Source: Eubacteriaceae bacterium UBA7485
GTDB taxonomy: Bacteria > Bacillota > Clostridia > Eubacteriales > Eubacteriaceae
NCBI GenBank assembly: GCA_002478485.1
Contig: DLOL01000086.1
Span: 937-9,646 of the forward strand
Reading direction: 5' to 3'
Length of the DNA: 8,710 nt
This document shows, piece by piece, positions 1 to 6,034 of the stretch. Within the stretch, counting starts at the first letter, position 1. Each line of letters opens with the position of its first letter. The position numbers and the translations under genes were made by a program. The notes beneath the pieces were generated by a model, which was not told the DNA's origin, did not search any database, and saw only the letters and a list, made by a program, of their open reading frames with translations.

Positions 1-48
1 GGGCTCATAACCCGGAGGTCGTAGGTTCAAATCCTGCCTCCGCAACCA
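1..48 (+). tRNA. Initiator tRNA-fMet (CAT), 3' part only
   Basis: This is the 3' part of a tRNA cut by the window edge. It begins within the anticodon stem (GGG at 1-3 pairs with CCC at 11-13) around anticodon CAT at 6-8. The T arm (stem 21-25 with 33-37, loop TTCAAAT) and the 3' acceptor strand with encoded CCA (46-48) follow. Three consecutive G-C pairs under the anticodon loop are the hallmark of initiator tRNA. An A at position 44 (tRNA position 72) also fits, because bacterial initiators keep an unpaired 1-72 position; the 5' partner lies outside the window. The 3' half closely resembles E. coli tRNA-fMet as remembered. Confidence 0.93.
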
Positions 49-60
49 TTTTGAACAGTC

Positions 61-86
61 AGGATACCTTTTGGTATCCTTTTTTT
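61..86 (+). terminator. Intrinsic terminator after tRNA-fMet
   Basis: AGGATACC (61-68) pairs perfectly with GGTATCCT (73-80) across a TTTT loop and is followed by six T residues (81-86). It starts 12 bases after the tRNA CCA end, which is a normal distance for terminating a tRNA transcript. There is no T run on the minus strand, so it works for the tRNA only. Confidence 0.88.
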
Positions 87-119
87 ATGCGGCTAATCGA
101 GAAGATTAGCCGCATTTTT
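87..119 (+). terminator. Second tandem terminator hairpin
   Basis: A perfect 12-bp stem (87-98 with 104-115, loop GAGAA) runs into a short T tract (115-119), directly behind the first terminator. On the plus strand it is a back-up terminator for the tRNA. On the minus strand the restriction gene ends only 8 bases away, at 128. There the hairpin is followed by A residues rather than U residues, so it would be at best a weak or processing-type 3' end for that gene. Confidence 0.72.
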
Positions 120-127
120 GCTTCTCA

Positions 128-3100
128 TCATCCGGCGGCAAGCTTGTTGGTTTGCTTCAGATATTTGGCCGGTATCGGGTAGTCAAGCTTCCATGTCACG
201 TTCATGGGCTTCCCTCCTGTATGGGAGACATATTCCACCGGCCCCAGATATGTGTATGGCATTGCATTGCCACTGATCGGATCGTATTTGTGTTCTCGCA
301 CAAAGAGGAGAATCTGTGTTCCGGTTTCTCTCTGATGAACGTAGCGAAGGCCTGCTTTTGAGTGATCGGTAGTCGTGCTCTGACTTTGCCAGTGAAAAAG
401 CTCACTGTTAATCGAGTAGTCCTCATACATGGTTGTTGGGGAATAGTCTTTATCTGACTTGTTTAAAGTAACGAAGAGAATTTCAATATTTTTATCCGGA
501 AGCCATTTCACACCTTCTCTCACGCTGTTTGGATTCAGAAAGTCGAGGGCTGTGAGGATCTGGTCTCTGCTGTACGTACAGTGAAGATCAAGAGGACTTT
601 CGAATCTAATGGGAACGGGCTGATCCTTAAAGTCAATCCGATCATAGTTATAGGAGAGAAGATCCATCACTTCTTTCATCATAACCGGGCTGTTTTGAAG
701 ATCGTGAAGGTTCTTCTTTACCATTGGGTCCTGCCAGTTTTCAACCCCTTGTCTGAAAATGGTAGCATAGAACATCTGCATCATGCGTCTTTCAAGATCA
801 GACAGGGAAGTGACATCGATACTACCGATTCTGGGTAGTGTGTCCAGCAGAAAAGCAATCCACCGTCTTGAATTGACTGAACTGAATTTTAAAAGCGATT
901 TTTCAATCAAGGTTTCAGCCGGCTCCTTAAAATCTTCCTGCACGCCTGCAGCTACGCTCAGTCTTGAAAAAGATCCCGCTTTGTAGAGTTGTTTTACACT
1001 GATACGGCTCTCGTTAAGAAAATTCTTCAAAGTGGGCTTAAGCTTGGTTTCATCTTCGAACGTTTCAATTCGGCTGATGATCCCTTTTCGATTTCCAATT
1101 GATTGACGGATATTCTTGAGAACATACTCTTGAGCTTTTCTCTCAAGCTGTACGTAGCATCCTTTCGGAAGGCCCGGAAAACCCTGGTCAATTTCCCGTT
1201 GAACATTCTTTTCTGGTTCGGTCAAAAGAGCGGAGAACTTCTCTTCAAAGTTGTATTTCTGATTGGCCTGCCCGATAAAGTCAAGGACGGTCAGACATTC
1301 TTTTCCTTCAGATAACCTCAGCCCCCGGCCCAGTTGCTGGAGAAACACGGTGAGTGATTCCGTTGGCCTTAGAAAGAGAACCGTGTTGACCTCCGGAATA
1401 TCCACGCCTTCATTATAAAGATCAACCGTAAAAATCACGTGGATTTCTCCTCTGACCAGCATGTCTTTTACTTTTCTTCTCTCTTCATCGGAAGACTCGC
1501 CGGTGAGGGCCAGGGAAGGAATTCCCCTCTGGTTAAACTGATCTGCCATGAAATTAGCATGTTCAACGCTTACGCAAAATCCCAGCCCCTTCACATCATC
1601 AAGGTCGGTGACATATTTTCTAAGAGATCCCGCGATCATCTCCGCCCGCCTTTCGGCCACAGCTCCGCTCAGCGTGTAGACGTTGGAGAGGGTTTTTTTA
1701 TCATATCCGCCTCTTTTCCAGGTCATCTGATCGAGATCCACCGTGTCGGTTACTCCAAAATATTGAAACGGGCTGAGCAGCTGGCGATCGATCGCCTCTG
1801 GAAGTCTGATTTCCGCTGCAATACGGTGATCGAAATATTTAAATACATCCTTTCCATCCATTCGTTCGGGCGTAGCCGTAAGTCCGAGCAGGAGCTTGAG
1901 CTCGTAATAAGATAAGAGCTTTTGATAGGTGGGCGCTGCCGCATGATGGAATTCGTCCACAACAATGTAGTCATAGTAGTCTTCAGGCGTAAAGGACGAG
2001 AAATTCTTGGAGTTAAAGGTTTGAATCGAAACAAATACGTGATCCAGACTTTGGGGAGCGTGGTTTCCAACATACAGGTCTCCGAAGTTTGGATCTTTCA
2101 GCACGGAGCGGAACGTTTTCAGACTTTGTTCCAGAATTTCTTCACGATGGGCGATAAACAGCAGGCGTCCCCGGGCATTCGGATTTTTTTCAATAAACCG
2201 CTTATAATCCAGTGCTGAGATTACGGTCTTTCCGGTCCCAGTTGCTGCGATAACCAGATTTTTATAATGTCCTCTGACCTCTCTCTCTGCTTCAAGACTG
2301 TCCAGAATTTCCTGTTGAAAGGTATAGGGGCGCACATCGAGTGTATAGGGATTTGATGCGGTTCCATGGTGTTTCTCTGCCTGAAGAGCCTGGGCCAGCC
2401 TTAAAGCATCTTCGCTTTTATAAGTTTCAAAATCCGGTGAATTCCAGTAGACGTCAAAGGTGGCGTCGATCTTATCCATCGTATCGGGAAGATCTTTTCG
2501 TGTCATCTTCACATTCCATTCAAGACCGCTTGATACAGCAGCGCCCGAAAGATTTGAGGAACCGACATACGCGGTGCTGAAACCCGTGTCTCTATGGAAT
2601 ATGTATGACTTTGCATGAAGACGGGTCGATTTGGTATTGTAGCTGATCTTGATCTGAGTGTTCTTAAGTTTGCTGAGCTCTTCGACAGCTTTTAGATCGG
2701 TTGCTCCCATATACGAAGTGGTAATGATGCGAAGACGCCCGCCATTATCGGTGAACGTTTTAAGTTCATCGATAATCAGGCGAAGGCCGCTCCATTTAAT
2801 AAAGGAGACGAGCATGTCCACGCGGTTTGACGAGAGGATTTCTTTTTTGAGTTCGGAATAGAGCTGCGGCTCATTGACTGCTCCTGTGAAAAGCGAGCTC
2901 TCAACCAGGGAAGTTTCAGGACGGGGCAGGGACGTGCCAGGAAGAATTCCTCCTCCACCGGAGATAGAGAGAAGTTTTTCAGGGTTGTCCAAAACGGAGA
3001 AAGACTCGAATTCCGGATTTTTAGTCTTACTCTGTATCGTGGATATAATCCGGTTTGTCAGATCCACCTGACACTTCACATTTTTCTTCTTCTGATTGAC

Positions 3101-3262
3101 TTCACTCAGCCCCTGCTTGATGATGGGTTCAAGGTATCCGGTTAACACCCGAGGAGCTTCGTCTTTTTCAATTGCTTGGGTCTTCGCCTCTTTTCCGCTT
3201 TCAGTAATTTCTTCGTCCAGCGCTTGGCTGACCACCTGTTCGTAAATGCCGTCCTTAAGCAT
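128..3262 (-). CDS. PLD nuclease-SF2 helicase-DUF3427 protein; SauUSI-like type IV restriction enzyme
   Basis: A 1044-residue predicted DNA-cleaving motor. A family-type N-terminal region (about 1-125) is followed by a phospholipase D-like nuclease domain (about 130-275) with H216-x-K218, D225, GSSN (234-237) and E248. Next is an SF2 helicase core with Walker A ATGTGKT (340-346), DEFH (436-439), TATPER (462-467), a motif V-like EGVDIP and QQLGRGLR (642-649). The C-terminal part (about 740-1044) is DUF3427-like. SauUSI of Staphylococcus aureus has the same domain order; it is an ATP-dependent endonuclease that cuts DNA carrying 5-methyl- or 5-hydroxymethylcytosine, with the C-terminal domain reading the base. 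Inference: this protein restricts modified foreign DNA. All catalytic motifs are intact. ATG start, with AAGGA (3275-3279) 12 bases upstream, rather far. It lies 36 bp behind the DUF1624 gene with no terminator between. Domain architecture is certain; the modified-base target is not shown. Confidence 0.9.
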   Translation of the reverse strand: MLKDGIYEQVVSQALDEEITESGKEAKTQAIEKDEAPRVLTGYLEPIIKQGLSEVNQKKKNVKCQVDLTNRIISTIQSKTKNPEFESFSVLDNPEKLLSISGGGGILPGTSLPRPETSLVESSLFTGAVNEPQLYSELKKEILSSNRVDMLVSFIKWSGLRLIIDELKTFTDNGGRLRIITTSYMGATDLKAVEELSKLKNTQIKISYNTKSTRLHAKSYIFHRDTGFSTAYVGSSNLSGAAVSSGLEWNVKMTRKDLPDTMDKIDATFDVYWNSPDFETYKSEDALRLAQALQAEKHHGTASNPYTLDVRPYTFQQEILDSLEAEREVRGHYKNLVIAATGTGKTVISALDYKRFIEKNPNARGRLLFIAHREEILEQSLKTFRSVLKDPNFGDLYVGNHAPQSLDHVFVSIQTFNSKNFSSFTPEDYYDYIVVDEFHHAAAPTYQKLLSYYELKLLLGLTATPERMDGKDVFKYFDHRIAAEIRLPEAIDRQLLSPFQYFGVTDTVDLDQMTWKRGGYDKKTLSNVYTLSGAVAERRAEMIAGSLRKYVTDLDDVKGLGFCVSVEHANFMADQFNQRGIPSLALTGESSDEERRKVKDMLVRGEIHVIFTVDLYNEGVDIPEVNTVLFLRPTESLTVFLQQLGRGLRLSEGKECLTVLDFIGQANQKYNFEEKFSALLTEPEKNVQREIDQGFPGLPKGCYVQLERKAQEYVLKNIRQSIGNRKGIISRIETFEDETKLKPTLKNFLNESRISVKQLYKAGSFSRLSVAAGVQEDFKEPAETLIEKSLLKFSSVNSRRWIAFLLDTLPRIGSIDVTSLSDLERRMMQMFYATIFRQGVENWQDPMVKKNLHDLQNSPVMMKEVMDLLSYNYDRIDFKDQPVPIRFESPLDLHCTYSRDQILTALDFLNPNSVREGVKWLPDKNIEILFVTLNKSDKDYSPTTMYEDYSINSELFHWQSQSTTTDHSKAGLRYVHQRETGTQILLFVREHKYDPISGNAMPYTYLGPVEYVSHTGGKPMNVTWKLDYPIPAKYLKQTNKLAAG

Positions 3263-3298
3263 GGCTTTTTCTTTTCCTTTTTAAAATAGTAGGTTATC

Positions 3299-4048
3299 TT
3301 ATTGTATCATGCTGCTGCATGCGAAAAGTATAAGATAAAGAATCGGCTGATGCAGCATATAGATGAGCAGAGAGTGCCGCCCAATCCATAAAAGCCAGGG
3401 GATCTTACCGACGCGAAGAAAAGAAAGTGTGTTCTTCTCTTTTAGATACAGACAGAAAAAGAATCCCGTCAGAAACAAACAGATCCAGGGAAGAACAGGA
3501 AAATAATCTGAAGAGATAAAACCTGCCACTGGAAATCCCACATAGGTGGTCCATAGATTTCGATAGAGACTGCGTGGAAGGTGTATGACAGTAAAACCAA
3601 AGTTCAGTATCCCGCGGGTGATTTTCTTCGTGATCAGAAAAAGGATAAAGCTAATAAGGGACATGAGAAGAGAGGGCATTTTTTTGAGCCACGGTTCAAG
3701 CAAACCGGTGAAAAACATTGAACTTCCTAAAAAAGTAAGGACACCGAAAAGAATCGGTTCCTGGGGCATGAAAATCACTGTAACCAAGCTGACTACTGCT
3801 CCGCAGAGAAAGACGATCGCACCCCGTTTTACCGGGGGATGCCCCAGGGGAAGAACGAAACCGGATAATAAGATAAAACTCCAACAGATTGACTGCTGCC
3901 AGATATATCCAGGGGTTTGCGTATACCAGGGAATATTAATCCCAAAAAGATAGACAAGATCCCAAAGCGCATGATAAAGAATCATGCTGATCAGGGTAAG
4001 ACCTCGAAGCAGGTCGGGAAGCGGATATCTGGTTTGGACTTTGCTCAT
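3299..4048 (-). CDS. DUF1624 / HGSNAT-like integral membrane protein
   Basis: A 249-residue hydrophobic protein with about seven or eight membrane segments. Strong stretches lie near residues 13-34, 51-68, 77-94, 99-117, 125-141, 182-201 and 217-245. Family signs are an N-terminal PDLLRGLTLISMILYHALWD with a histidine inside the first helix (H26), SGFVLPLG (62-69), DYFPVLPWICLFLTG (181-195) and a C-terminal GRHSLLIYMLHQP (223-235). These match the heparan-alpha-glucosaminide N-acetyltransferase catalytic family (DUF1624), whose human member passes acetyl groups across a membrane. Bacterial substrates are mostly unknown, so acyl transfer here is inference. ATG is preceded by AGGAGG (4055-4060) with 6-base spacing. 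It is first gene of a probable operon with the downstream restriction enzyme and diverges from the TetR gene. Confidence 0.82.
   Translation of the reverse strand: MSKVQTRYPLPDLLRGLTLISMILYHALWDLVYLFGINIPWYTQTPGYIWQQSICWSFILLSGFVLPLGHPPVKRGAIVFLCGAVVSLVTVIFMPQEPILFGVLTFLGSSMFFTGLLEPWLKKMPSLLMSLISFILFLITKKITRGILNFGFTVIHLPRSLYRNLWTTYVGFPVAGFISSDYFPVLPWICLFLTGFFFCLYLKEKNTLSFLRVGKIPWLLWIGRHSLLIYMLHQPILYLILFACSSMIQ
3301..3309 (-). promoter_or_regulatory. Possible internal promoter (extended -10) for the restriction gene
   Basis: Read on the minus strand, the last codons of the DUF1624 gene contain TGATACAAT, an extended -10 element (TGn plus TACAAT at 3301-3306). It would start RNA about 32 bases before the restriction gene ATG. 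There is no good -35 box 17 bases upstream. A CATGC-TGCT-GCATG dyad (3308-3321) lies directly upstream. The same nine bases occur before the DUF3784 gene. Coding constraint could explain it by chance. Confidence 0.3.
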
Positions 4049-4062
4049 TTTTAGCCTCCTGT

Positions 4063-4090
4063 TTGACTTCTTAAGCGTATCTTATAAAAT
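4063..4090 (+). promoter_or_regulatory. Promoter of the TetR-family gene
   Basis: TTGACT (4063-4068) and TAAAAT (4085-4090) are separated by 16 bases, close to the sigma-A consensus. The start of RNA would be near 4097, giving a leader of about 65 bases before the ATG at 4163. Its -10 overlaps the -10 of the opposing promoter and lies inside the palindrome at 4080-4094. Confidence 0.6.
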
Positions 4091-4094
4091 AAGA
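4080..4094. promoter_or_regulatory. Candidate TetR operator palindrome
   Basis: TCTTAT-AAA-ATAAGA is a perfect inverted repeat with 6-base arms. It covers the -10 boxes of both divergent promoters, so a bound dimer would block both genes. TetR-type regulators usually bind such palindromes next to their own gene. That the neighbouring regulator binds here is inferred from position only. Confidence 0.55.
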
Positions 4095-4109
4095 AGAAGG
4101 ATAATTCAA
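4081..4109 (-). promoter_or_regulatory. Promoter of the DUF1624-restriction operon
   Basis: On the minus strand TTGAAT (4104-4109) and TATAAG (4081-4086) are separated by exactly 17 bases, a good sigma-A-type promoter. The start of RNA would be near 4074, 26 bases upstream of the DUF1624 ATG. Its -10 lies in the palindrome at 4080-4094. Confidence 0.65.
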
Positions 4110-4114
4110 GCTTT

Positions 4115-4140
4115 TGATTTTTCTTGATTAAAGAAAATCA
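4115..4140. repeat. Imperfect inverted repeat in the TetR leader
   Basis: TGATTTTTCTT (4115-4125) is nearly the reverse complement of AAAGAAAATCA (4130-4140), with a one-base offset. TTGATT also occurs twice one helical turn apart (4114-4119 and 4124-4129). It could be a second regulator site or an RNA hairpin ahead of a weak ribosome-binding site. The region is AT-rich, so chance is possible. Confidence 0.35.
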
Positions 4141-4162
4141 TCAATATTAATGGTGTGGTGAC

Positions 4163-4765
4163 ATGTCCGATTCAAACATTACAAAAAAAGCGCTTGCACA
4201 GGCCTTGAAAGATCTGATGAATGAAAAGCCCTTCTCAAAAATCTCAGTAGGGAATATCTGCGCTCTGTATAACATGAACAGGAAGAGCTTTTACTATCAT
4301 TTTAAAGATAAATATGATCTGTTGAACTGGATATTCTACACGGAATTTGTCGAGATCCTGAGGGATGAGAAGAGCGCGGACGGATGGGATGTGCTGGAGA
4401 GAATCTGCACCTATTTTTATGAAAACCGGCCATTCTATCAAAAGGCTTTTAAAATAGGGGGGCAGGATTCATTTCGGGATTATCTGAAAGAATTTATTCA
4501 TATTTTTCTAACCGCCTACTTCCCTCAGGAAGAACAGACTAAGGATCCGGAGTTTTTTAATGAGCTTTTAGACGAACTTCTCATTATTGCCATTGAAAAG
4601 TGGCTGGATCACCAGGACTGGGAGCCGGAAGATTTTGTCAGGCAGTTCAGACATTTTCTTTATTATACTTCCTCGCGATTTGTGGATTTGAACGCTGAAG
4701 ACGAAGAGGGGGCCGACAGCGGTGATTCAGGTTTGACGACAACTATTTTCGAGAGACTAAAATAA
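4163..4765 (+). CDS. TetR/AcrR-family transcriptional regulator (TetR_C_8 type)
   Basis: A 200-residue predicted DNA-binding dimer. The N-terminal 60 residues form the TetR helix-turn-helix region: TKKALAQALKDLMNEKPFSK, then SVGNICALYNMNRKSFYYHF (28-47) and KDKYDLLNWIF (48-58). The NRKSFYYHFKDKYDL wording is typical of the Firmicutes branch with a TetR_C_8 ligand domain, related to DhaS-type activators. Residues 60-175 are helical and amphipathic, fitting the ligand/dimer domain, and the last 25 residues are acidic and low-complexity. ATG 4163 has only a poor purine-rich site (GGTGTGGTG, 4152-4160). The gene diverges from the DUF1624-restriction operon, its likely target, and probably represses itself at 4080-4094. 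The ligand is unknown. The gene converges on the radical SAM-like gene and shares its terminator. Confidence 0.9.
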   Translation: MSDSNITKKALAQALKDLMNEKPFSKISVGNICALYNMNRKSFYYHFKDKYDLLNWIFYTEFVEILRDEKSADGWDVLERICTYFYENRPFYQKAFKIGGQDSFRDYLKEFIHIFLTAYFPQEEQTKDPEFFNELLDELLIIAIEKWLDHQDWEPEDFVRQFRHFLYYTSSRFVDLNAEDEEGADSGDSGLTTTIFERLK

Positions 4766-4794
4766 GCCGTGGAATTCACTTTCCACGGCTTATT
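4761..4794. terminator. Bidirectional terminator holding both stop codons
   Basis: A perfect 14-bp stem (4761-4774 with 4781-4794, loop TTCACT) joins two convergent genes. The TetR stop TAA (4763-4765) is inside the left arm, and the minus-strand gene's TAA (4793-4795) is at the outer end of the right arm. The base of the stem is TTATT-rich in both directions, and the minus strand continues TTTTAG, so termination is plausible both ways although the U tracts are short. Confidence 0.75.
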
Positions 4795-5812
4795 ACGTTA
4801 GGGGTGTCTCTAAAATTTTAAGAAAGGGTTCTTCGCCGAAATGCCTGATGCATTCGCCTTTTTCATTAATGTAAACAGTCGATTCTCCACCTTTCAGCCA
4901 GTTTCCAACATACGAAGCATCCCCCGGCACGTCAAACAGAATAAAAGGGTGGACTTGTTCGAGCCTGGAGCGCGAGACTTTCTCATGAAGTTTCTTTTTC
5001 TTCTCTTCCGTCAAGCTCGCATCAGGGATAAGAAGACAGAAAAGAAATCCACCTTCCATAATCGGCGTAATCCAATCAAATTTTTCAATCTCTTCGGAAG
5101 TATCTTCGCCAAAATGCCTATGAACACTGTAGAGGATCTTCTTTTTTCGAAGTTTAGCAAATAAAGGCAGCAGCATTTCATTCTCTTCCGTACTTCCTGT
5201 TTCAATGGATACAAGGACGTTGCTCGCTTTGTCGAGAAGAGAGATGACTTCGGGGGTGAGGTCTTCTGGCTTTAAAAGAATTAAAAATGAGGCTTTCTTA
5301 AACTTTTTGGCCAAAGAGAGAATCTTTTTCATATCGGGATGATTAAAATCCATGAAATAAAAGTGGGTCCCTCTCTTAATCAGAAAGTCAATCGTGCGGG
5401 TGTAGAATTCTTCATCGAATTCAATAACACTGTCCTCTTCCTGATAAAAATAGGTCATCCAGGGCAAAAGAAAACCAAGCTGCGCTTCGTAACCTTTCGC
5501 GCGGGAAACGCCTTTAATCAGACCTTCATATCCGATGTTAATACCAAAGTCCATGATATTCTCTTCTTTTCCAAATGCGACAGCATTTTCAAGAAGGCTG
5601 TAGTATCCGCTTTCTTCGTTTTCCAGCATATAGGAGCAGACATTAAAAAATTCTTTTTGTTTACTTTCTCTGGCATATTCCTGACCAAACTCAACGAGTG
5701 TCCGAAGACTTCTGTGAGGATCAGTTTTTAGATTCTTTATGCTTTTTTTTATTAAAGACTCAATCAAGAGCCGGCTCAAATCAATTTGATCTTTATGGGT
5801 TTTTTTGGTCAT
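4793..5812 (-). CDS. Radical SAM/SPASM-like pseudoenzyme (no Fe-S cysteine motif)
   Basis: A 339-residue soluble protein, no signal peptide or membrane segment. I do not recognise it as a named family, but by eye it aligns colinearly with the radical SAM enzyme encoded next door. Matching blocks run in the same order: helical N terminus (DPHRSLRTLVEFGQEY versus DPDKAFGKLLKWAHRV); PWMTYFY (117-123) versus PWAILMD; FNHPD (156-160) where the enzyme has GGEP; LVSIETG (200-206) versus AISVEG; and GGESTVYINEKGECIRHF (308-325) versus GGRNYLHINANGDIEPCAF. About 16 residues carrying CxxxCxxC are missing just after PW, and only three cysteines remain (59, 259, 321). It therefore cannot bind the usual SAM cluster. 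The intact frame argues for a kept, non-redox role, perhaps as partner, substrate holder or regulator. I chose ATG 5812; an in-frame TTG at 5824 adds four residues, and neither has a strong ribosome-binding site. It diverges from the enzyme gene. Confidence 0.72.
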   Translation of the reverse strand: MTKKTHKDQIDLSRLLIESLIKKSIKNLKTDPHRSLRTLVEFGQEYARESKQKEFFNVCSYMLENEESGYYSLLENAVAFGKEENIMDFGINIGYEGLIKGVSRAKGYEAQLGFLLPWMTYFYQEEDSVIEFDEEFYTRTIDFLIKRGTHFYFMDFNHPDMKKILSLAKKFKKASFLILLKPEDLTPEVISLLDKASNVLVSIETGSTEENEMLLPLFAKLRKKKILYSVHRHFGEDTSEEIEKFDWITPIMEGGFLFCLLIPDASLTEEKKKKLHEKVSRSRLEQVHPFILFDVPGDASYVGNWLKGGESTVYINEKGECIRHFGEEPFLKILETPLT

Positions 5813-5830
5813 GGTCTCACTCAATCTTAG

Positions 5831-5845
5831 TTTGTTTCAAAAGTA
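5831..5845. promoter_or_regulatory. Left copy of a paired operator-like palindrome
   Basis: TTTGTTTCAAAAGTA contains the palindrome TTTG-TTT-CAAA (5831-5841). The same sequence recurs in opposite orientation at 5918-5933. This copy lies at the predicted start of RNA for the radical SAM-like gene (about -6 to +8), where a bound protein would block initiation. No regulator is identified. Confidence 0.45.
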
Positions 5846-5874
5846 CCATATCAAACATATTTAAAATTGGACAA
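5845..5874 (-). promoter_or_regulatory. Possible promoter of the radical SAM-like pseudoenzyme gene
   Basis: On the minus strand TTGTCC (5869-5874) and TATGGT (5845-5850) are separated by 18 bases, and the -10 carries an upstream TGn. Each box matches the consensus at four of six positions, so it is a modest promoter. It overlaps the -35 of the divergent promoter. Confidence 0.35.
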
Positions 5875-5896
5875 AATTCCATAAATGTCCTAAAAT
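5867..5896 (+). promoter_or_regulatory. Promoter of the radical SAM enzyme gene
   Basis: TTGGAC (5867-5872) and TAAAAT (5891-5896) are separated by 18 bases. The start of RNA would be near 5903, leaving a leader of about 130 bases before the ATG chosen at 6035. This is the best promoter in the intergenic region. Confidence 0.55.
5869..5890. repeat. Inverted repeat GGACA-N12-TGTCC inside the promoter
   Basis: GGACA (5869-5873) and TGTCC (5886-5890) are perfect inverted arms centred between the -35 and -10 of the radical SAM promoter, and they also touch the -35 of the divergent promoter. TAAAATTG occurs as a direct repeat at 5862-5869 and 5891-5898. The arms are short, so chance is possible. 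Confidence 0.35.
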
Positions 5897-5917
5897 TGCT
5901 CATTCAACTGAATTTGT

Positions 5918-5933
5918 TACTTTTTGAAACAAA
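5918..5933. promoter_or_regulatory. Right copy of the paired operator-like palindrome
   Basis: TACTTTTTGAAACAAA is the reverse complement of the copy at 5831-5845 apart from one extra T, and contains TTTG-AAA-CAAA (5923-5933). It lies at about +15 to +30 of the predicted radical SAM transcript. Centre-to-centre distance from the left copy is about 92 bp. The two copies flank both divergent promoters. Confidence 0.45.
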
Positions 5934-5954
5934 TCCCTTTTTTTGTCCCATGGT

Positions 5955-6015
5955 TTAATAAATTGAATTCCATTAGAATAATGCCTAACAAAGGTTTTAA
6001 ATTCAATTTAATTAA
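5955..6015 (+). promoter_or_regulatory. Predicted branched hairpin leader before the radical SAM gene
   Basis: An 11-bp perfect stem (5959-5969 with 6000-6010) extends by four more pairs past a bulged A6011 (5955-5958 with 6012-6015). Its 30-base loop can form two small hairpins: CATTA-GAA-TAATG (5971-5983) and CCT-AACAA-AGG (5984-5994). The outer stem ends two bases before the AAGGAG ribosome-binding site. This looks like a three-way junction that could affect translation, but it is AT-rich and matches no riboswitch class I know. Confidence 0.4.
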
Positions 6016-6017
6016 CG

Positions 6018-6023
6018 AAGGAG
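6018..6023 (+). promoter_or_regulatory. Ribosome-binding site that sets the radical SAM start
   Basis: AAGGAG lies 11 bases before ATG 6035. The other in-frame starts, TTG 5924 and ATG 5981, have no such sequence upstream, so 6035 is preferred. Confidence 0.65.
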
Positions 6024-6034
6024 CATCTGAAAAA

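Noticed and set aside
21..48. Attachment-site duplication of the tRNA 3' end
   Set aside because: No second copy of the T arm and acceptor sequence was found elsewhere in the window.
1439..1915. 158-residue open frame on the plus strand opposite the restriction gene
   Set aside because: It lies entirely within a well-supported helicase gene, has no ribosome-binding site or recognisable domain, and its composition looks like an antisense shadow.
4097..4162. Riboswitch in the TetR leader
   Set aside because: Only a weak AT-rich stem-loop is present; no conserved aptamer-like core is visible.
4793..5812. Calling the cysteine-poor radical SAM relative a pseudogene
   Set aside because: The frame is uninterrupted over 339 codons, with a clean stop in a shared terminator and conserved fold blocks. 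Loss of the cluster loop as one neat deletion suggests a changed function rather than decay.
5924..6034. N-terminal extension of the radical SAM protein
   Set aside because: It needs a TTG start without a ribosome-binding site, is low in recognisable structure, and overlaps regulatory-looking repeats. ATG 6035 with AAGGAG upstream fits better.
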